DNA from: Arsenicibacter sp965247375
Lineage (GTDB): Bacteria; Bacteroidota; Bacteroidia; Cytophagales; Spirosomataceae
Length of the DNA stretch: 64,000 bases
NCBI GenBank assembly: GCA_965247375.1
Contig: CBDFHU010000145.1
Coordinates: 5,129-69,128, forward strand
Direction of reading: 5' to 3'
Shown here: piece by piece, positions 43,689 to 52,805 of the stretch
Layout: each line of letters begins with the position of its first letter
Numbering within the stretch: the stretch's first letter is position 1
Translations under genes and position numbers: made by a program
Notes under the pieces: generated by a model
Told to the model about the DNA's origin: nothing
Databases searched by the model: none
The model's input: only the letters and a program-made list of their open reading frames with translations

Positions 43689-44798
43689 ATGAAACGTTTT
43701 TTTGCTTTTGTAAAAAAGGAGTTCTACCATATTCTGCGCGACCGGCGGACCCTGCTGATTTTGTTCGGCCTGCCGTTTGTACAGGTCCTGTTGTTTGGGT
43801 TTGCCCTGACCAACGAGATCAAAAATGCACGGATTGCGATCCTTGATCTGGATCACAGCCAGCATAGCCGCCAGATTACCAGTCGCTTACTGTCTTCAGG
43901 CTATTTCCGGATGGATCAGGAGTTAACGCATTACCGCGAAATCGAGGCTACGTTCCGGAAGGGTAAAGTAAAGCTGGTCGTTGTTTTTCCGGCCCGTTTT
44001 ACCGCTGATCTGGCACACGACCAGCAGGCGCAGGTACAGTTGCTCGCCGATGCGTCGGAGCAAAATACGGCCATTAGCCTGACCAATTATGCGACGAATA
44101 TCATTCAGGGTTACGGCACTGAACTAAACCCCGTCGGAATGAGTCCGCCGATGCAGATTGATGTACAATCGCGGATGGTGTTCAATCCGGAGCTGAAGGG
44201 AGCCTTTGTATTTGTGCCGGGAGTGATGGCGATGGTGTTGCTGCTGGTGTCAGCACTGATGACTTCCGTAACAATTGCCCGTGAGAAGGAGACTGGTACC
44301 ATGGAGGTGCTGATGGTGTCGCCGCTGAGCCAGCTACAGATTCTGTTCGGTAAAGTGCTGCCGTATCTGCTGCTGTCGTTCCTGAACGGCTGTATGATCA
44401 TTATCCTGGGCGTTAATCTGCTGGGTATTCCGCTCAACGGTAGTCCCGGACTACTGCTGGCCGAAACGCTGCTGTTTATTTTTCTGGCCCTGTCCATCGG
44501 CATTCTGATCTCAACCATTGCCGAAACGCAGTTGGTAGCCATGTTTGCCTCCCTGCTGATTATGCTGATGCCGACCATTTTTCTGTCCGGTTTTATATTC
44601 CCAATCGAAAGTATGCCAAAGCCGCTACAGATTATATCGAACATCATTCCGGCCAAATATTTCATCAATATCGTCAAAGGAATCATGATCAAAGGCGTCG
44701 GGCTGCGGTATCTGTGGAAAGAAACGCTGGTCCTGTTCGGGATGTCGGCCCTGATTACGGGCATCAGCCTCCGGAACCTGAAAACCCGATTAGGGTAG
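43689..44798 (+). CDS. ABC-2 type permease 1 (YbhS/YhhJ-like)
   Basis: 369 residues with an N-terminal helix (KEFYHILRDRRTLLILFGLP), a large periplasmic loop (about 50-170), then five helices ending in MSALITGISLRNLKTRLG. The IAREKETGTMEVLMVSPLSQ segment (about 196-215) is the typical ABC-2 cytoplasmic coupling helix. It is one of two homologous permeases that pair in the export complex. It sits 20 bases after ATPase 2. Confidence 0.92.
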   Translation: MKRFFAFVKKEFYHILRDRRTLLILFGLPFVQVLLFGFALTNEIKNARIAILDLDHSQHSRQITSRLLSSGYFRMDQELTHYREIEATFRKGKVKLVVVFPARFTADLAHDQQAQVQLLADASEQNTAISLTNYATNIIQGYGTELNPVGMSPPMQIDVQSRMVFNPELKGAFVFVPGVMAMVLLLVSALMTSVTIAREKETGTMEVLMVSPLSQLQILFGKVLPYLLLSFLNGCMIIILGVNLLGIPLNGSPGLLLAETLLFIFLALSIGILISTIAETQLVAMFASLLIMLMPTIFLSGFIFPIESMPKPLQIISNIIPAKYFINIVKGIMIKGVGLRYLWKETLVLFGMSALITGISLRNLKTRLG

Positions 44799-44825
44799 AG
44801 CCTGACAATTTAGAACGAGAAAGCC

Positions 44826-45941
44826 ATGTATCGCATACGGTTTATTATAGAAAAAGAGTTCAAGCAGATTTTCCGGAACAAAGTGTTGTTGCGGATGATG
44901 CTGGCGGCCCCCATGATGCAGTTGATTCTGTTGTCGCTGGCGGCCAACTTTGAAGTTAAAAACCTGAACATTGCCGTGGTCGATCAGGACCATACGACCT
45001 ATGCCCGGCGGATGGCCGGTAAGTTCAGCTATATCGACAATTTCCGGTTTGTCGGTTATCTGCCGGCCTACAAACCGGCCTATCAGGAATTATTGGCCGG
45101 CACGGTCGATCTGGTGATGGTAGTACCGGCCCACTTCGAACGGGACCTGACCCGCGAGAACAAGGCGCAGGTGCAGCTGATGGTGAATGCCATCGACGGG
45201 TCGAAGGCCGGAATTGCCCTTGGCTATGCCCAGACTATCCTCCGTGACTTCAACGAAGCGATCCGGGCCGAGACCATCGGCATCACGCCGGCCGGCCGCG
45301 TTCAGATTGACGTTGAAAATCAGTACTGGTATAATCCGCGCCTGGATTACAAGACGTTTATGGTGCCGGGGATTCTGTTTGAGCTCCTGCTGATTGTCGG
45401 AGGGATGATTTCGGCCCTGAATATTGTCCGGGAAAAGGAAATCGGCACCCAGGAACAGCTCAACGTAACGCCCATCCGCAAACATGAGTTTATTCTGGGC
45501 AAGCTGACGCCGTTTGTTGTGATCGGGCTGGTGCAGTTTACGATGGGGCTTATACTGGGTAAACTAGCCTTTAACATACCGGTTGTCGGGAGTCTGTGGC
45601 TGATCTACGGCTTTGCTTTTCTGTTTCTGATTTTATGCGTGGGCATCGGCTTGCTGATTTCGACCGTTTCCGAGACCCAGCAGCAAGCCATGTTTGCCGT
45701 CTTTTTCATGATGGTACTCTTTATTCTGCTCAGCGGTCTCTTTTCATCGACCGAAAATATGCCGCAGTGGGCGCAGTATCTCAATGTTATCAATCCGCTC
45801 CGCTACATCATCGAAGCCGGCCGGAATGTGATGCTGAAAGGCAGTACGCTCAGCGACATGCATACGCAACTGATGGCCCTCTTGGGCATGGCGGTCGGCG
45901 TAATTGCGCTGGCGGCTTTCCGCTACCGGAAAACGGTGTAA
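44826..45941 (+). CDS. ABC-2 type permease 2 (YbhR-like)
   Basis: 371 residues with the same layout as permease 1: an N-terminal helix (EKEFKQIFRNKVLLRMMLAA), a periplasmic domain (about 45-175), and five C-terminal helices. The coupling segment NIVREKEIGTQEQLNVTPI (about 199-217) parallels that of permease 1. It is the last gene of the operon. A region of 128 bases then leads to a lipoprotein gene. Confidence 0.92.
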   Translation: MYRIRFIIEKEFKQIFRNKVLLRMMLAAPMMQLILLSLAANFEVKNLNIAVVDQDHTTYARRMAGKFSYIDNFRFVGYLPAYKPAYQELLAGTVDLVMVVPAHFERDLTRENKAQVQLMVNAIDGSKAGIALGYAQTILRDFNEAIRAETIGITPAGRVQIDVENQYWYNPRLDYKTFMVPGILFELLLIVGGMISALNIVREKEIGTQEQLNVTPIRKHEFILGKLTPFVVIGLVQFTMGLILGKLAFNIPVVGSLWLIYGFAFLFLILCVGIGLLISTVSETQQQAMFAVFFMMVLFILLSGLFSSTENMPQWAQYLNVINPLRYIIEAGRNVMLKGSTLSDMHTQLMALLGMAVGVIALAAFRYRKTV

Positions 45942-46069
45942 GAGAATTACAATTAGTCGGGCATTATGATGGATTGAGGAGCTGATTGCCGCAGTTCAGT
46001 AGGATGTTGGTGGTTGTTCCGGTTGCTGGCGCCCAATTTCGGGCTACTAAACAGAAACAACGAACAGCA

Positions 46070-47410
46070 ATGAACCTTACAAAGACATGGAAGCAGTCAG
46101 GCATCGTATCGGTTTTTTTACTGATGCTGGCCTGTCAGACAAATCCCGGCCCCGAACCCGGCCAGCCCGCCGGTGACGAACCGGCTGAGGCAACGGCGGT
46201 GGGTGCGCCGGTTGGTACGCCTGTGCAGCAGACCATCGGCACAGGGGGGGGCAGCATAACAATACCTGTATCGGCAACCTCAACCGAAACACTAACAGTC
46301 AACTTCCCTGCCGGAGCGTTGCCAGCGCCGGTGAATATTAAGATTCAGCTGGTAGAAAATAAGGCGCCGGGTGCCATTGGGCCTGCCATTGAGATTTCGC
46401 CGAAAGACGTAACGCTGCAAAAACCGGTAACCATTACCTGGCAATATGGCGAGGCGGGACTGAACGGAACGGGACCGGAAGCAGTAGGTATTGCCTATCA
46501 GAAAGAAAACGGTACGTGGGCCGGAACGGGTAAACTGACACCCAATGACGCTGCCAAAACACTGACCGCCACCCGCCCAACATTCGATCTCAAATATCCC
46601 GTCGCGTTTTATCAGAACTTTTATCTGAAGTACGATAAGGAAAACCTGGTGCCGAACGAGTCGGTGGAACTGTATGTGGCCTTCCAGCCCAATCATAGCG
46701 ATGCCCTTGAGTCGGAGTTTCGCGAAGAATTGTTGGCTCCGCTGAAAACCTGGAAGCCGGTTGGCTCTGACAATCTGGATAACTGGCGGTTAAACGGAGA
46801 AAAACCAACCTCTGCAAACAGAACATGGGGCACGCTGAATGTGCATAACAACGGTGAAAAAGCACTGTTTGTTGCCCCGAACCGTGTTCCGCAATGGAAT
46901 CCGGCTGCGATCAGTGTAGACCTGAAAACCGGTGGCCGCAGCCGGGTGATGCTGGTAGCCAACCTGACCATTCATTCGCCGAACAAACTTACAGCAGGGG
47001 GTAAAACCTACGAAAATGCGAAGGTGACCGCCTCGGTCAGCGATCCGGATTATTTGTTTATCTCCCTGACAGAAGCTGACCCGAAAGATCCTGACTATCC
47101 GGCCACGGTCTTTTGCCAGATCCGCAACTTTACCGGCCCCGGAACATATCCCATTGACCCGACCTGGGTTGGCCCGAAGGTAACTATCGGTGGTAAAGAA
47201 ACGGGTACCGATGGACTGAATTACTCATATGGTTACCAAACCGGTATTGAAGACAAATTCTCCGACGGATCGGTAACGATCAAAGAATATACCGGTAAAA
47301 AAGGGAAGATCACCGGGTCTTTCAGCGCCACATTGTACAACTACAATAAGTCAAAAAAGATACTGAAGACCAGCTCATTCGGCGGAACTTTTCAGGCAAG
47401 CGTCAACTAA
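46070..47410 (+). CDS. Lipoprotein with a ZU5-like beta domain
   Basis: 446 residues from ATG 46070. The lipobox ends at Cys22 (SVFLLMLAC). A Pro/Glu-rich linker leads to a ZU5-like domain (about 57-175): IGTGGGSITIPVSATSTETL, VNFPAGALPAPVNIKIQL and PAIEISPKDVTLQKPVTITW. The remaining 270 residues are beta-rich, ending in a conserved-looking ITGSFSATLYNYNKSK. It is likely surface or periplasmic. An upstream start at 45986 would place 28 extra residues before the signal. It may be co-expressed with the efflux operon or the next lipoprotein; the function is unknown. Confidence 0.82.
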   Translation: MNLTKTWKQSGIVSVFLLMLACQTNPGPEPGQPAGDEPAEATAVGAPVGTPVQQTIGTGGGSITIPVSATSTETLTVNFPAGALPAPVNIKIQLVENKAPGAIGPAIEISPKDVTLQKPVTITWQYGEAGLNGTGPEAVGIAYQKENGTWAGTGKLTPNDAAKTLTATRPTFDLKYPVAFYQNFYLKYDKENLVPNESVELYVAFQPNHSDALESEFREELLAPLKTWKPVGSDNLDNWRLNGEKPTSANRTWGTLNVHNNGEKALFVAPNRVPQWNPAAISVDLKTGGRSRVMLVANLTIHSPNKLTAGGKTYENAKVTASVSDPDYLFISLTEADPKDPDYPATVFCQIRNFTGPGTYPIDPTWVGPKVTIGGKETGTDGLNYSYGYQTGIEDKFSDGSVTIKEYTGKKGKITGSFSATLYNYNKSKKILKTSSFGGTFQASVN

Positions 47411-47430
47411 CCACTAACCAGCGGAAACCA

Positions 47431-48189
47431 ATGAAAACGATACTGAATAGCTTAATAGGCTTAGCTGTACTGAGTGCTGTTGCCTGTACCGATCCGGATG
47501 CGGTTGATAAGGAAAAGGGCGTGGTACAAGGCCGTGTGACCGATAGTCAGGGAAAGCAGGTCGCTAATGCCGAAATTGTAGCCAGTAATACGGATTATTA
47601 TAATAAGACATCAACTGGCTATACGGACGCCAACGGCAATTATCGCTTTAAACTGCCGACCGGTATAGCAGAGGGATCATATACCGTCAGCGGGACTGTG
47701 ACCATGAAATTTCAGGGCCGGAATTACAAGATGGCGTTGTATGAAGAAAACTCACATGTTTTTTCTGCTTACGAAGGAGCCGTCCGGAATTTTCAGTTCC
47801 GGCTGACGGGCAAACGTGCGGCTGATGCTGACGAAGATCCGCAGCATGATACACCGTTGGGAGGAACCGTTGAAGTACACCATGACGTGAATAATCTGGA
47901 ACGGGAAAATATTGAACTAACCTTCGAACCGGTCGGGACACTAATCGATGGCAGTACCGGTAAAAAACTGGTGAAAACGATGCCGGCTGATAATTACCGT
48001 CTGTACGATATTCCGCTTGGCCAGTATAAAATTACGGCACGTGACAAAGCATCCGGCAAACCGCTGGGAGTATTGATCAAGGATAAAACAAGTACCTATA
48101 ATGCGTCGGTAACGGCCCTTTTTGATGACAGCGACTTTGTTGGATCAACCTTGTTTGACATGGTTCTGGTAGTGGCACCACTCAACTAA
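47431..48189 (+). CDS. Lipoprotein with carboxypeptidase-regulatory-like domain
   Basis: 252 residues. The lipobox ends at Cys19 (GLAVLSAVAC). A beta-sandwich of the carboxypeptidase-regulatory type (about 28-110) reads VVQGRVTDSQGKQVANAEIV and GYTDANGNYRFKLPTG. A second related domain (about 140-245) has VEVHHDVNNLERENI. It follows the ZU5 lipoprotein by 20 bases and is presumably a partner. The function is unknown; a terminator follows. Confidence 0.83.
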   Translation: MKTILNSLIGLAVLSAVACTDPDAVDKEKGVVQGRVTDSQGKQVANAEIVASNTDYYNKTSTGYTDANGNYRFKLPTGIAEGSYTVSGTVTMKFQGRNYKMALYEENSHVFSAYEGAVRNFQFRLTGKRAADADEDPQHDTPLGGTVEVHHDVNNLERENIELTFEPVGTLIDGSTGKKLVKTMPADNYRLYDIPLGQYKITARDKASGKPLGVLIKDKTSTYNASVTALFDDSDFVGSTLFDMVLVVAPLN

Positions 48190-48215
48190 GAAGTCTGAGA
48201 AACAGGAGGAAAGCC

Positions 48216-48250
48216 AACGAGGCGCACCCGGTCCGGGTGTGCCTCGTTTT
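48216..48250 (+). terminator. Terminator after the lipoprotein pair
   Basis: AACGAGGCGCACCCG (48216-48230) pairs with CGGGTGTGCCTCGTT (48234-48248), one G-U wobble, then TT. Confidence 0.85.
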
Positions 48251-48368
48251 ATATAAGCCGGACAAGAAAGTAAATAATTGCCCAGAAGACAGCCGTGCCA
48301 ATGACCAGCGTCAGCAAGCCGATCAGTGGGCCGTAATTACGTTTCATTTGTGACTCATTGACTACCAT
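48249..48368 (-). CDS. 39-residue single-pass membrane protein
   Basis: ATG at 48368 and TAA at 48249-48251 give MVVNESQMKRNYGPLIGLLT then LVIGTAVFWAIIYFLVRLI. A charged N-terminus precedes one hydrophobic helix (residues about 13-37). I do not recognise a family. The start is inferred; a Met at residue 8 (MKRNYGPL) is an alternative. The stop overlaps the terminator of the opposing lipoprotein gene. Short hydrophobic proteins like this are easily missed. Real expression is unproven. Confidence 0.5.
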   Translation of the reverse strand: MVVNESQMKRNYGPLIGLLTLVIGTAVFWAIIYFLVRLI

Positions 48369-48521
48369 GATGTAAATATAAATCAAAAAAAAAGAACAAT
48401 AATACAACCATGAGTAGTTCCTGAAAATAAAATTTGATTTCCAATGATCCGGCTATATTTTTTTTGTTCGGCGCAGTTGCCTGATTATCAGTGGTTGTGT
48501 TTATTGATTTTTATATATGGT
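48369..48521. other. AT-rich intergenic stretch without a visible gene
   Basis: About 150 bases of A/T-rich sequence between the small membrane gene and the decayed monooxygenase gene. I see no gene or clear hairpin. Confidence 0.5.
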
Positions 48522-49667
48522 TTAAATTTGGTTAAATAATTCAATTAAATGGTCTAATGAATTTGATTGGTGTAACTGATAGGTTTGTTTGAGTGTCATT
48601 TGAGTGATGACCTCGGCGCGGATTAGCATTCCCTTTTCGTAGGCTGCAATAGCAGAATGCACATCCGGAAAATCACCGGTCAGACAATGTGTCAGTTCTA
48701 GTGCGTCCTGCATGGCCATGTTAACGCCTTCACCGGCATAGGGGGGCATCCGGTGGGCGGCATCACCCAGCAGGGTCAGATTAGGGAGCGAGGGCCACTG
48801 TTGATCCACAGGAAAGTGGTATTGGGGTCTCGGCACAAACCATGTATCATCCGCTTGAAAGAGTTCCTGCCACATCGGGGACCAGTCCCCGAAAGCAACC
48901 TTAAACCAGCCAAGGACCTGTTGCCTGTCGGTAAAGTCAATACCCGATTGGGTGATCCATCCTTCCGGTACCATACAGCCGGTATAAAACGACAGGCTGC
49001 CATCGCCTTTTGCGCTCAGAATCAGGGATTGGGCGTGGGCCTAAGGCAAATACTTTTACCACCCTTAACCAAATCGTAAAGCTGCGGGGCATTCCTTGCC
49101 GCCTCGTACAGATTTCCCTCCACGATTGTAATACCTGAATAGACAGGTTGAATCGGTGTCAGGTAAGGCCTTATTTTTGAGTTTGCCCCGTCGGCGCCGA
49201 TGACCATGTCGGCATAGGCTGCGGTGCCGTTTTTAAAATGGATAAGCCAGCCATGGTCTTTGGCTTCAAGCCGGGCAAAGTGACTGTCCCAGATGACTGT
49301 TCCGGGCTGTAAGGCGTTCAGCAGCATGCTTTGTAGCGGCCCCCTGTCTATTTCCGGACGGTCTTCGGCGACTTTCCGGCCCTGCGTGATCATCGAGAAA
49401 TAGCTGCCCGTTATGGTCAACAATCCTGAGCTTGCCGGCGCCGGGGCGGTAGTGCCGGTAAAACTCATCCAGTAATCCGGCCTGTTTCAGGGCTTCTAAA
49501 CCCGATTCTTCGTGTAAGTCAAGCGTAGCGCCCTGCGAACGGGCATCCGGTGACGCGTCACGCTCAAAAACCTGTACGCGGAACCTTTTTTGTTGTAAAA
49601 GGCGGGCCAGGGTTAGTCCGCCGGGACCTCCGCCAATAATGGCTATTTGTTTGTCTGTAGATAGCAT
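48522..49667 (-). pseudogene. TetX-like FAD monooxygenase with two frameshifts
   Basis: A flavin monooxygenase strongly resembling tetracycline-inactivating TetX in order and motifs. The N-terminus has KQIAIIGGGPGGLTLARLLQ (FAD GxGxxG), followed by SQGATLDLHEESGLEALKQA. The middle has PEIDRGPLQSMLLNALQPGT. The C-terminus has LTLLGDAAHRMPPYAGEGVN. These three parts lie in three frames. A one-base gain near 49366-49375 and a one-base loss near 49031-49047 separate them. Repaired, it would be about 381 residues, close to TetX (about 388). Function, if ever intact, cannot be assumed to be tetracycline oxidation. Confidence 0.85.
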
Positions 49668-49678
49668 GTCCTGTTTTT

Positions 49679-50442
49679 TCAGACAAAACTAGGAGGGGGG
49701 CAATACCGAAAATTGTATAAAATGGTCATTTTGATTCCGGGCCAGTTCCTTCGGCGGTACCCCGGCATATTTTCTCACTTCGCGGATAAAGTGGGATTGG
49801 TCCCGTAAAGTTTTTGTTCGGGAAAAAGACGGCCTTCTTTCAGGTGCGAAAAAGACGCCCGGAACCGCAGAATGTCGCAGTAAGTTTTAAGCGATAAGCC
49901 GAAACGGTCGTTAAAATAGCGGTTGATCTGCCGCTGACTCCAGCCCGTCTGATCGGCCAGATCCGTTACTTTCATAGACCCGCCCGAGGCAAATAACAGG
50001 TCAAACAAGCGCTTTTTGCGGCTGTCGGGAGCTGCCGGGAGACGGGCTTTCAGTAAGGCCGAAACATGGTCCGTGAACTGCCCGAAAGCGGGCACGGTAT
50101 CGGCCGGAAAATTAAATGCTGTCAGGGGAATCGCATAAAATGTGTTGGCGAGCACAGCAGTCTGATGGCTGAAGAGGTAATCAAACAGCCAGCGGCCGGA
50201 AGCTGACGGCCATCATGGTCTCATGCGCCCGTAATACGCCATGGCCTGGCTGTGTTTCCAGCCCCAGTAAGGAAAAGTGGCCCGGCTGGCAGGTCGAAAA
50301 TGAAAGATCGATCCGGCCGTCGGGTAGGATAACAACCGGTTTGTCGTCGCCGGACGGATTGGTCAGTGTCCAGAAGCTTTCGACATAGTCTTGCCAGCTG
50401 AGGCGCCGGCCTGCTGGTTAGAAAATCGGGGGGGTGAGTCAT
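49679..50442 (-). pseudogene. AraC-family regulator with three or more frameshifts
   Basis: The sensor domain is read in one frame (SWQDYVESFWTLTNPSGDDK, then VVILPDGRIDLSFS and GLETQPGHGVLRAHE). The HTH domain is in another (MKVTDLADQTGWSQRQINRY), and the last part in a third (DQSHFIREVRKYAGVPPKEL). Indels fall near 50400-50430, at about 50183-50186 and at about 49798-49804. It belongs to a DUF6597-type AraC family and ends 11 bases before the monooxygenase gene, so it probably regulated that gene. As written it cannot make a full protein. Confidence 0.82.
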
Positions 50443-50530
50443 AATGTGGTGGCAGAATGCTTTCAGAAGAAACCGGTTCTGACCCTTTTTTTGTTCATTT
50501 AAGGCAACTTTACCACGTTCAAATTTATGT

Positions 50531-50986
50531 ATGATACCGCCTATAACCATTTACCAAACTACCGAAGCCGATCTGGCAGACTGGACACGGCTGGCACTGG
50601 AACTCTGGCCGGACGATGATGAACAAAATGAGATGGCCGCTATTCTGCGGGAAATCCTGGCCTCGCCGACGCAGGACGGCTTTATTGTGCGGGATGCAGA
50701 GGGGGAAGCCATCGGGTTTATGGACCTGTCGCTGCGGACAGATTATGTGCCCGGTGCGTCGGCCAGTCCGGTTGCGTTTGTGGAGGGAATTTATGTCCGT
50801 CCTGCCTGTCAGCATCAGGGAATCGGGTATGCGCTCATCCGGCAAGCTGAGGCATGGGCCCGTGCGCATGGCTGTTCTGAACTGGCTTCCGACGTGACAT
50901 TCGGCAACGCCGCCGGCGAGATCTTTCACCAAAAAGCGGGCTTTGAGGAGGTCGAACGGGTAATTCAGTATATTAAACCGATCTGA
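50531..50986 (+). CDS. GNAT acetyltransferase resembling aminoglycoside 6'-N-acetyltransferase (AAC(6'))
   Basis: 151 residues. The GNAT fold is intact: acetyl-CoA loop RPACQHQGIGYALI (about 97-110). The start ITIYQTTEADLADWTRLALE with WPDD, DLSLRTDYVPGASASPVAFVEGIYV and the end GCSELASDVTFGNAAGEIFH...GFEEVERVIQYIKP closely follow AAC(6') enzymes as I remember them. It is divergent from the AraC pseudogene. It may confer aminoglycoside resistance or act on another amine; the sequence alone does not tell which. Confidence 0.85.
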   Translation: MIPPITIYQTTEADLADWTRLALELWPDDDEQNEMAAILREILASPTQDGFIVRDAEGEAIGFMDLSLRTDYVPGASASPVAFVEGIYVRPACQHQGIGYALIRQAEAWARAHGCSELASDVTFGNAAGEIFHQKAGFEEVERVIQYIKPI

Positions 50987-51002
50987 ACTTTCAGCACTAA
51001 AA

Positions 51003-51032
51003 ACGCCGTACCAGGTTTCCGGTACGGCGTTC
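51003..51032. terminator. Bidirectional hairpin between AAC(6')-like and susD-2 genes
   Basis: AACGCCGTACC (51003-51013) pairs with GGTACGGCGTT (51022-51032), with an 8-base loop, preceded by AAAA. Confidence 0.8.
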
Positions 51033-51058
51033 GAATAGTTCCTCTGTGCGTAACTGTA

Positions 51059-52789
51059 TTACCAGCCCGGATTCTGCTCCAGCTTTGGATTCAGCTGGAT
51101 CTGCTGGGTCGGGATCGGTAACAGGTAATTTTTTTCGCTGAATGACCGGTTGGCATCGACAATGACCGCCCCGTTAGCGTCTTTGGCCACATTAGCCTGC
51201 GCAGGCCACAGCTTCTCAAATTCCGTGCCTTTCCATCGGATACCGATAACCGGCTTTTTCAGAACCTCATGGGCATTGTGCCAGCGTTTCAGATCATCGA
51301 CACGAAAACCTTCCAGATAGAGCTCAATGGTCCGTTCGCGGCGGATTTCTTCCCGCATATCCAGTCCGTTGGTCTGTACAAACGCATTGCTTAGCTTCGG
51401 CATTGATTTGTTAATCCGCTGGCGGACCAGATTCAGAGACTTATCCAGGTCGGCATCGCTGATGCTTCCGCTGCGTTCATACACGGCTTCGGCGTAATTC
51501 AGGAGTACTTCAGCATAGCGGATAACCGGATAATCGTAACCTTCCTCGTTGTCAAGTACCTGCCGTTCCGCTCCCCATTTCTGATTATGGTAACCCGACA
51601 CCCCGTTAGAGTAGGGTTTAAACGGCGAAGTAAAGGCATTGGCACGGTCGGCCGCACCGCCAGTCCAGTCGATCCGCCAGTTGGCATTCCCTTTCCAGTA
51701 GTAGCCGTCGGCAATCATCATGTTGTAGCGCATCCGGTTATCACGGTTTTCAAACTCCGATTTCATGGTGGCATAACCTTTGAACAGGGGTGACTTTTCG
51801 ATGGGAAGCCCGTCTTTGGCCAGATACAGATTCACGAAATTACCCGATAGATCGGCGCCGAGCTGGCTGTGTGTCACATTGAGCCGGATCTGACGCAGGG
51901 TCTGGTCGTAGCGGTTGGCCAGAATGTATTCATTGTTGGCGCCTTTCTGGATGTTAGCCGGGTTTGACTTCTGATTTTCCAGAATGAACAGGTATTTCTG
52001 CGCCGAATCGCCGAGGGCTGCGGGCGCAAACAAACTGTATTTACCACCGCTGATGACCGCGCCGCTTGAAGCGATGGCAATATCAAGCAGACTATTGGCA
52101 CGGGCCGAATTGTCGCGGAATTTCTGCCAGGTACCTTCATAAAGGGCCACACGGCTCAGAAACGACTGGGCTGCCTCCTTGTTGACCCGGCCCAGCTCTG
52201 ATGCTGCCTGTTCGCTTTTGCCCGGCAGATCCACGATAGCTTCGTTCAGGTTTTTCAGGATAAAATCCGCTACTTCATCCCGTGTATTGCGTGGTGCCTG
52301 CAATTCCGGGGAGTCCGGTGCGAGCAGTTTATCAATAATCGGTACGCCGCCGTACAACTGTAACAAATCAAAGTAAATATAAGCGCGGAAGTATTTGGCT
52401 TCGGCCACGTATTTTTTGATGTCGGCCGGATTGCTGTAGCTGCCTGCCTTGTTTAGCAGATAATTGATCGTTCGGATACGGCTGTAGGCGGTGTTGTAGC
52501 TGCCATCAGTAGCCGGTACCGTATTCAGTCCCCGGCTGAAAGCATTCTGGCCGGCCATGATGTCGCCCCGCAGATCCGCATGCGGCTGATCACTGACCAC
52601 ATCGTTAAACGTACGCTGATAGGTGTAGAAGGCATTGGCCGCCAGCATAAAGTCGTTGGCGCTTTTCCAGTACGACGCATCAGACAGCTGGTCCAGGGGC
52701 GTCAGATCAAGCATTTTGTTACAGCTGGTCTGAGAAACGCTCAGTGCGCCGATAACCAGTAATTTGACAAGTGTATGATTAAATTTCAT
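51059..52789 (-). CDS. SusD/RagB surface lipoprotein (pair 2)
   Basis: 576 residues. The lipobox ends at Cys23 (IGALSVSQTSC). SusD-fold marks are RIRTINYLLNKAGSY, AEAKYFRAYIYFDLLQLYGG (about 129-148) and the C-terminal RYAEVLLNYAEAVYE, RRERTIELYLEGFRVDDLKR (about 485-504). It binds the substrate for SusC-2. It is the last gene of the minus-strand operon, 16 bases after SusC-2. The substrate is unknown, though nearby GH88 and GH97 genes hint at a glycan. Confidence 0.95.
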   Translation of the reverse strand: MKFNHTLVKLLVIGALSVSQTSCNKMLDLTPLDQLSDASYWKSANDFMLAANAFYTYQRTFNDVVSDQPHADLRGDIMAGQNAFSRGLNTVPATDGSYNTAYSRIRTINYLLNKAGSYSNPADIKKYVAEAKYFRAYIYFDLLQLYGGVPIIDKLLAPDSPELQAPRNTRDEVADFILKNLNEAIVDLPGKSEQAASELGRVNKEAAQSFLSRVALYEGTWQKFRDNSARANSLLDIAIASSGAVISGGKYSLFAPAALGDSAQKYLFILENQKSNPANIQKGANNEYILANRYDQTLRQIRLNVTHSQLGADLSGNFVNLYLAKDGLPIEKSPLFKGYATMKSEFENRDNRMRYNMMIADGYYWKGNANWRIDWTGGAADRANAFTSPFKPYSNGVSGYHNQKWGAERQVLDNEEGYDYPVIRYAEVLLNYAEAVYERSGSISDADLDKSLNLVRQRINKSMPKLSNAFVQTNGLDMREEIRRERTIELYLEGFRVDDLKRWHNAHEVLKKPVIGIRWKGTEFEKLWPAQANVAKDANGAVIVDANRSFSEKNYLLPIPTQQIQLNPKLEQNPGW

Positions 52790-52805
52790 GAGTTCACTGC
52801 AAGGA

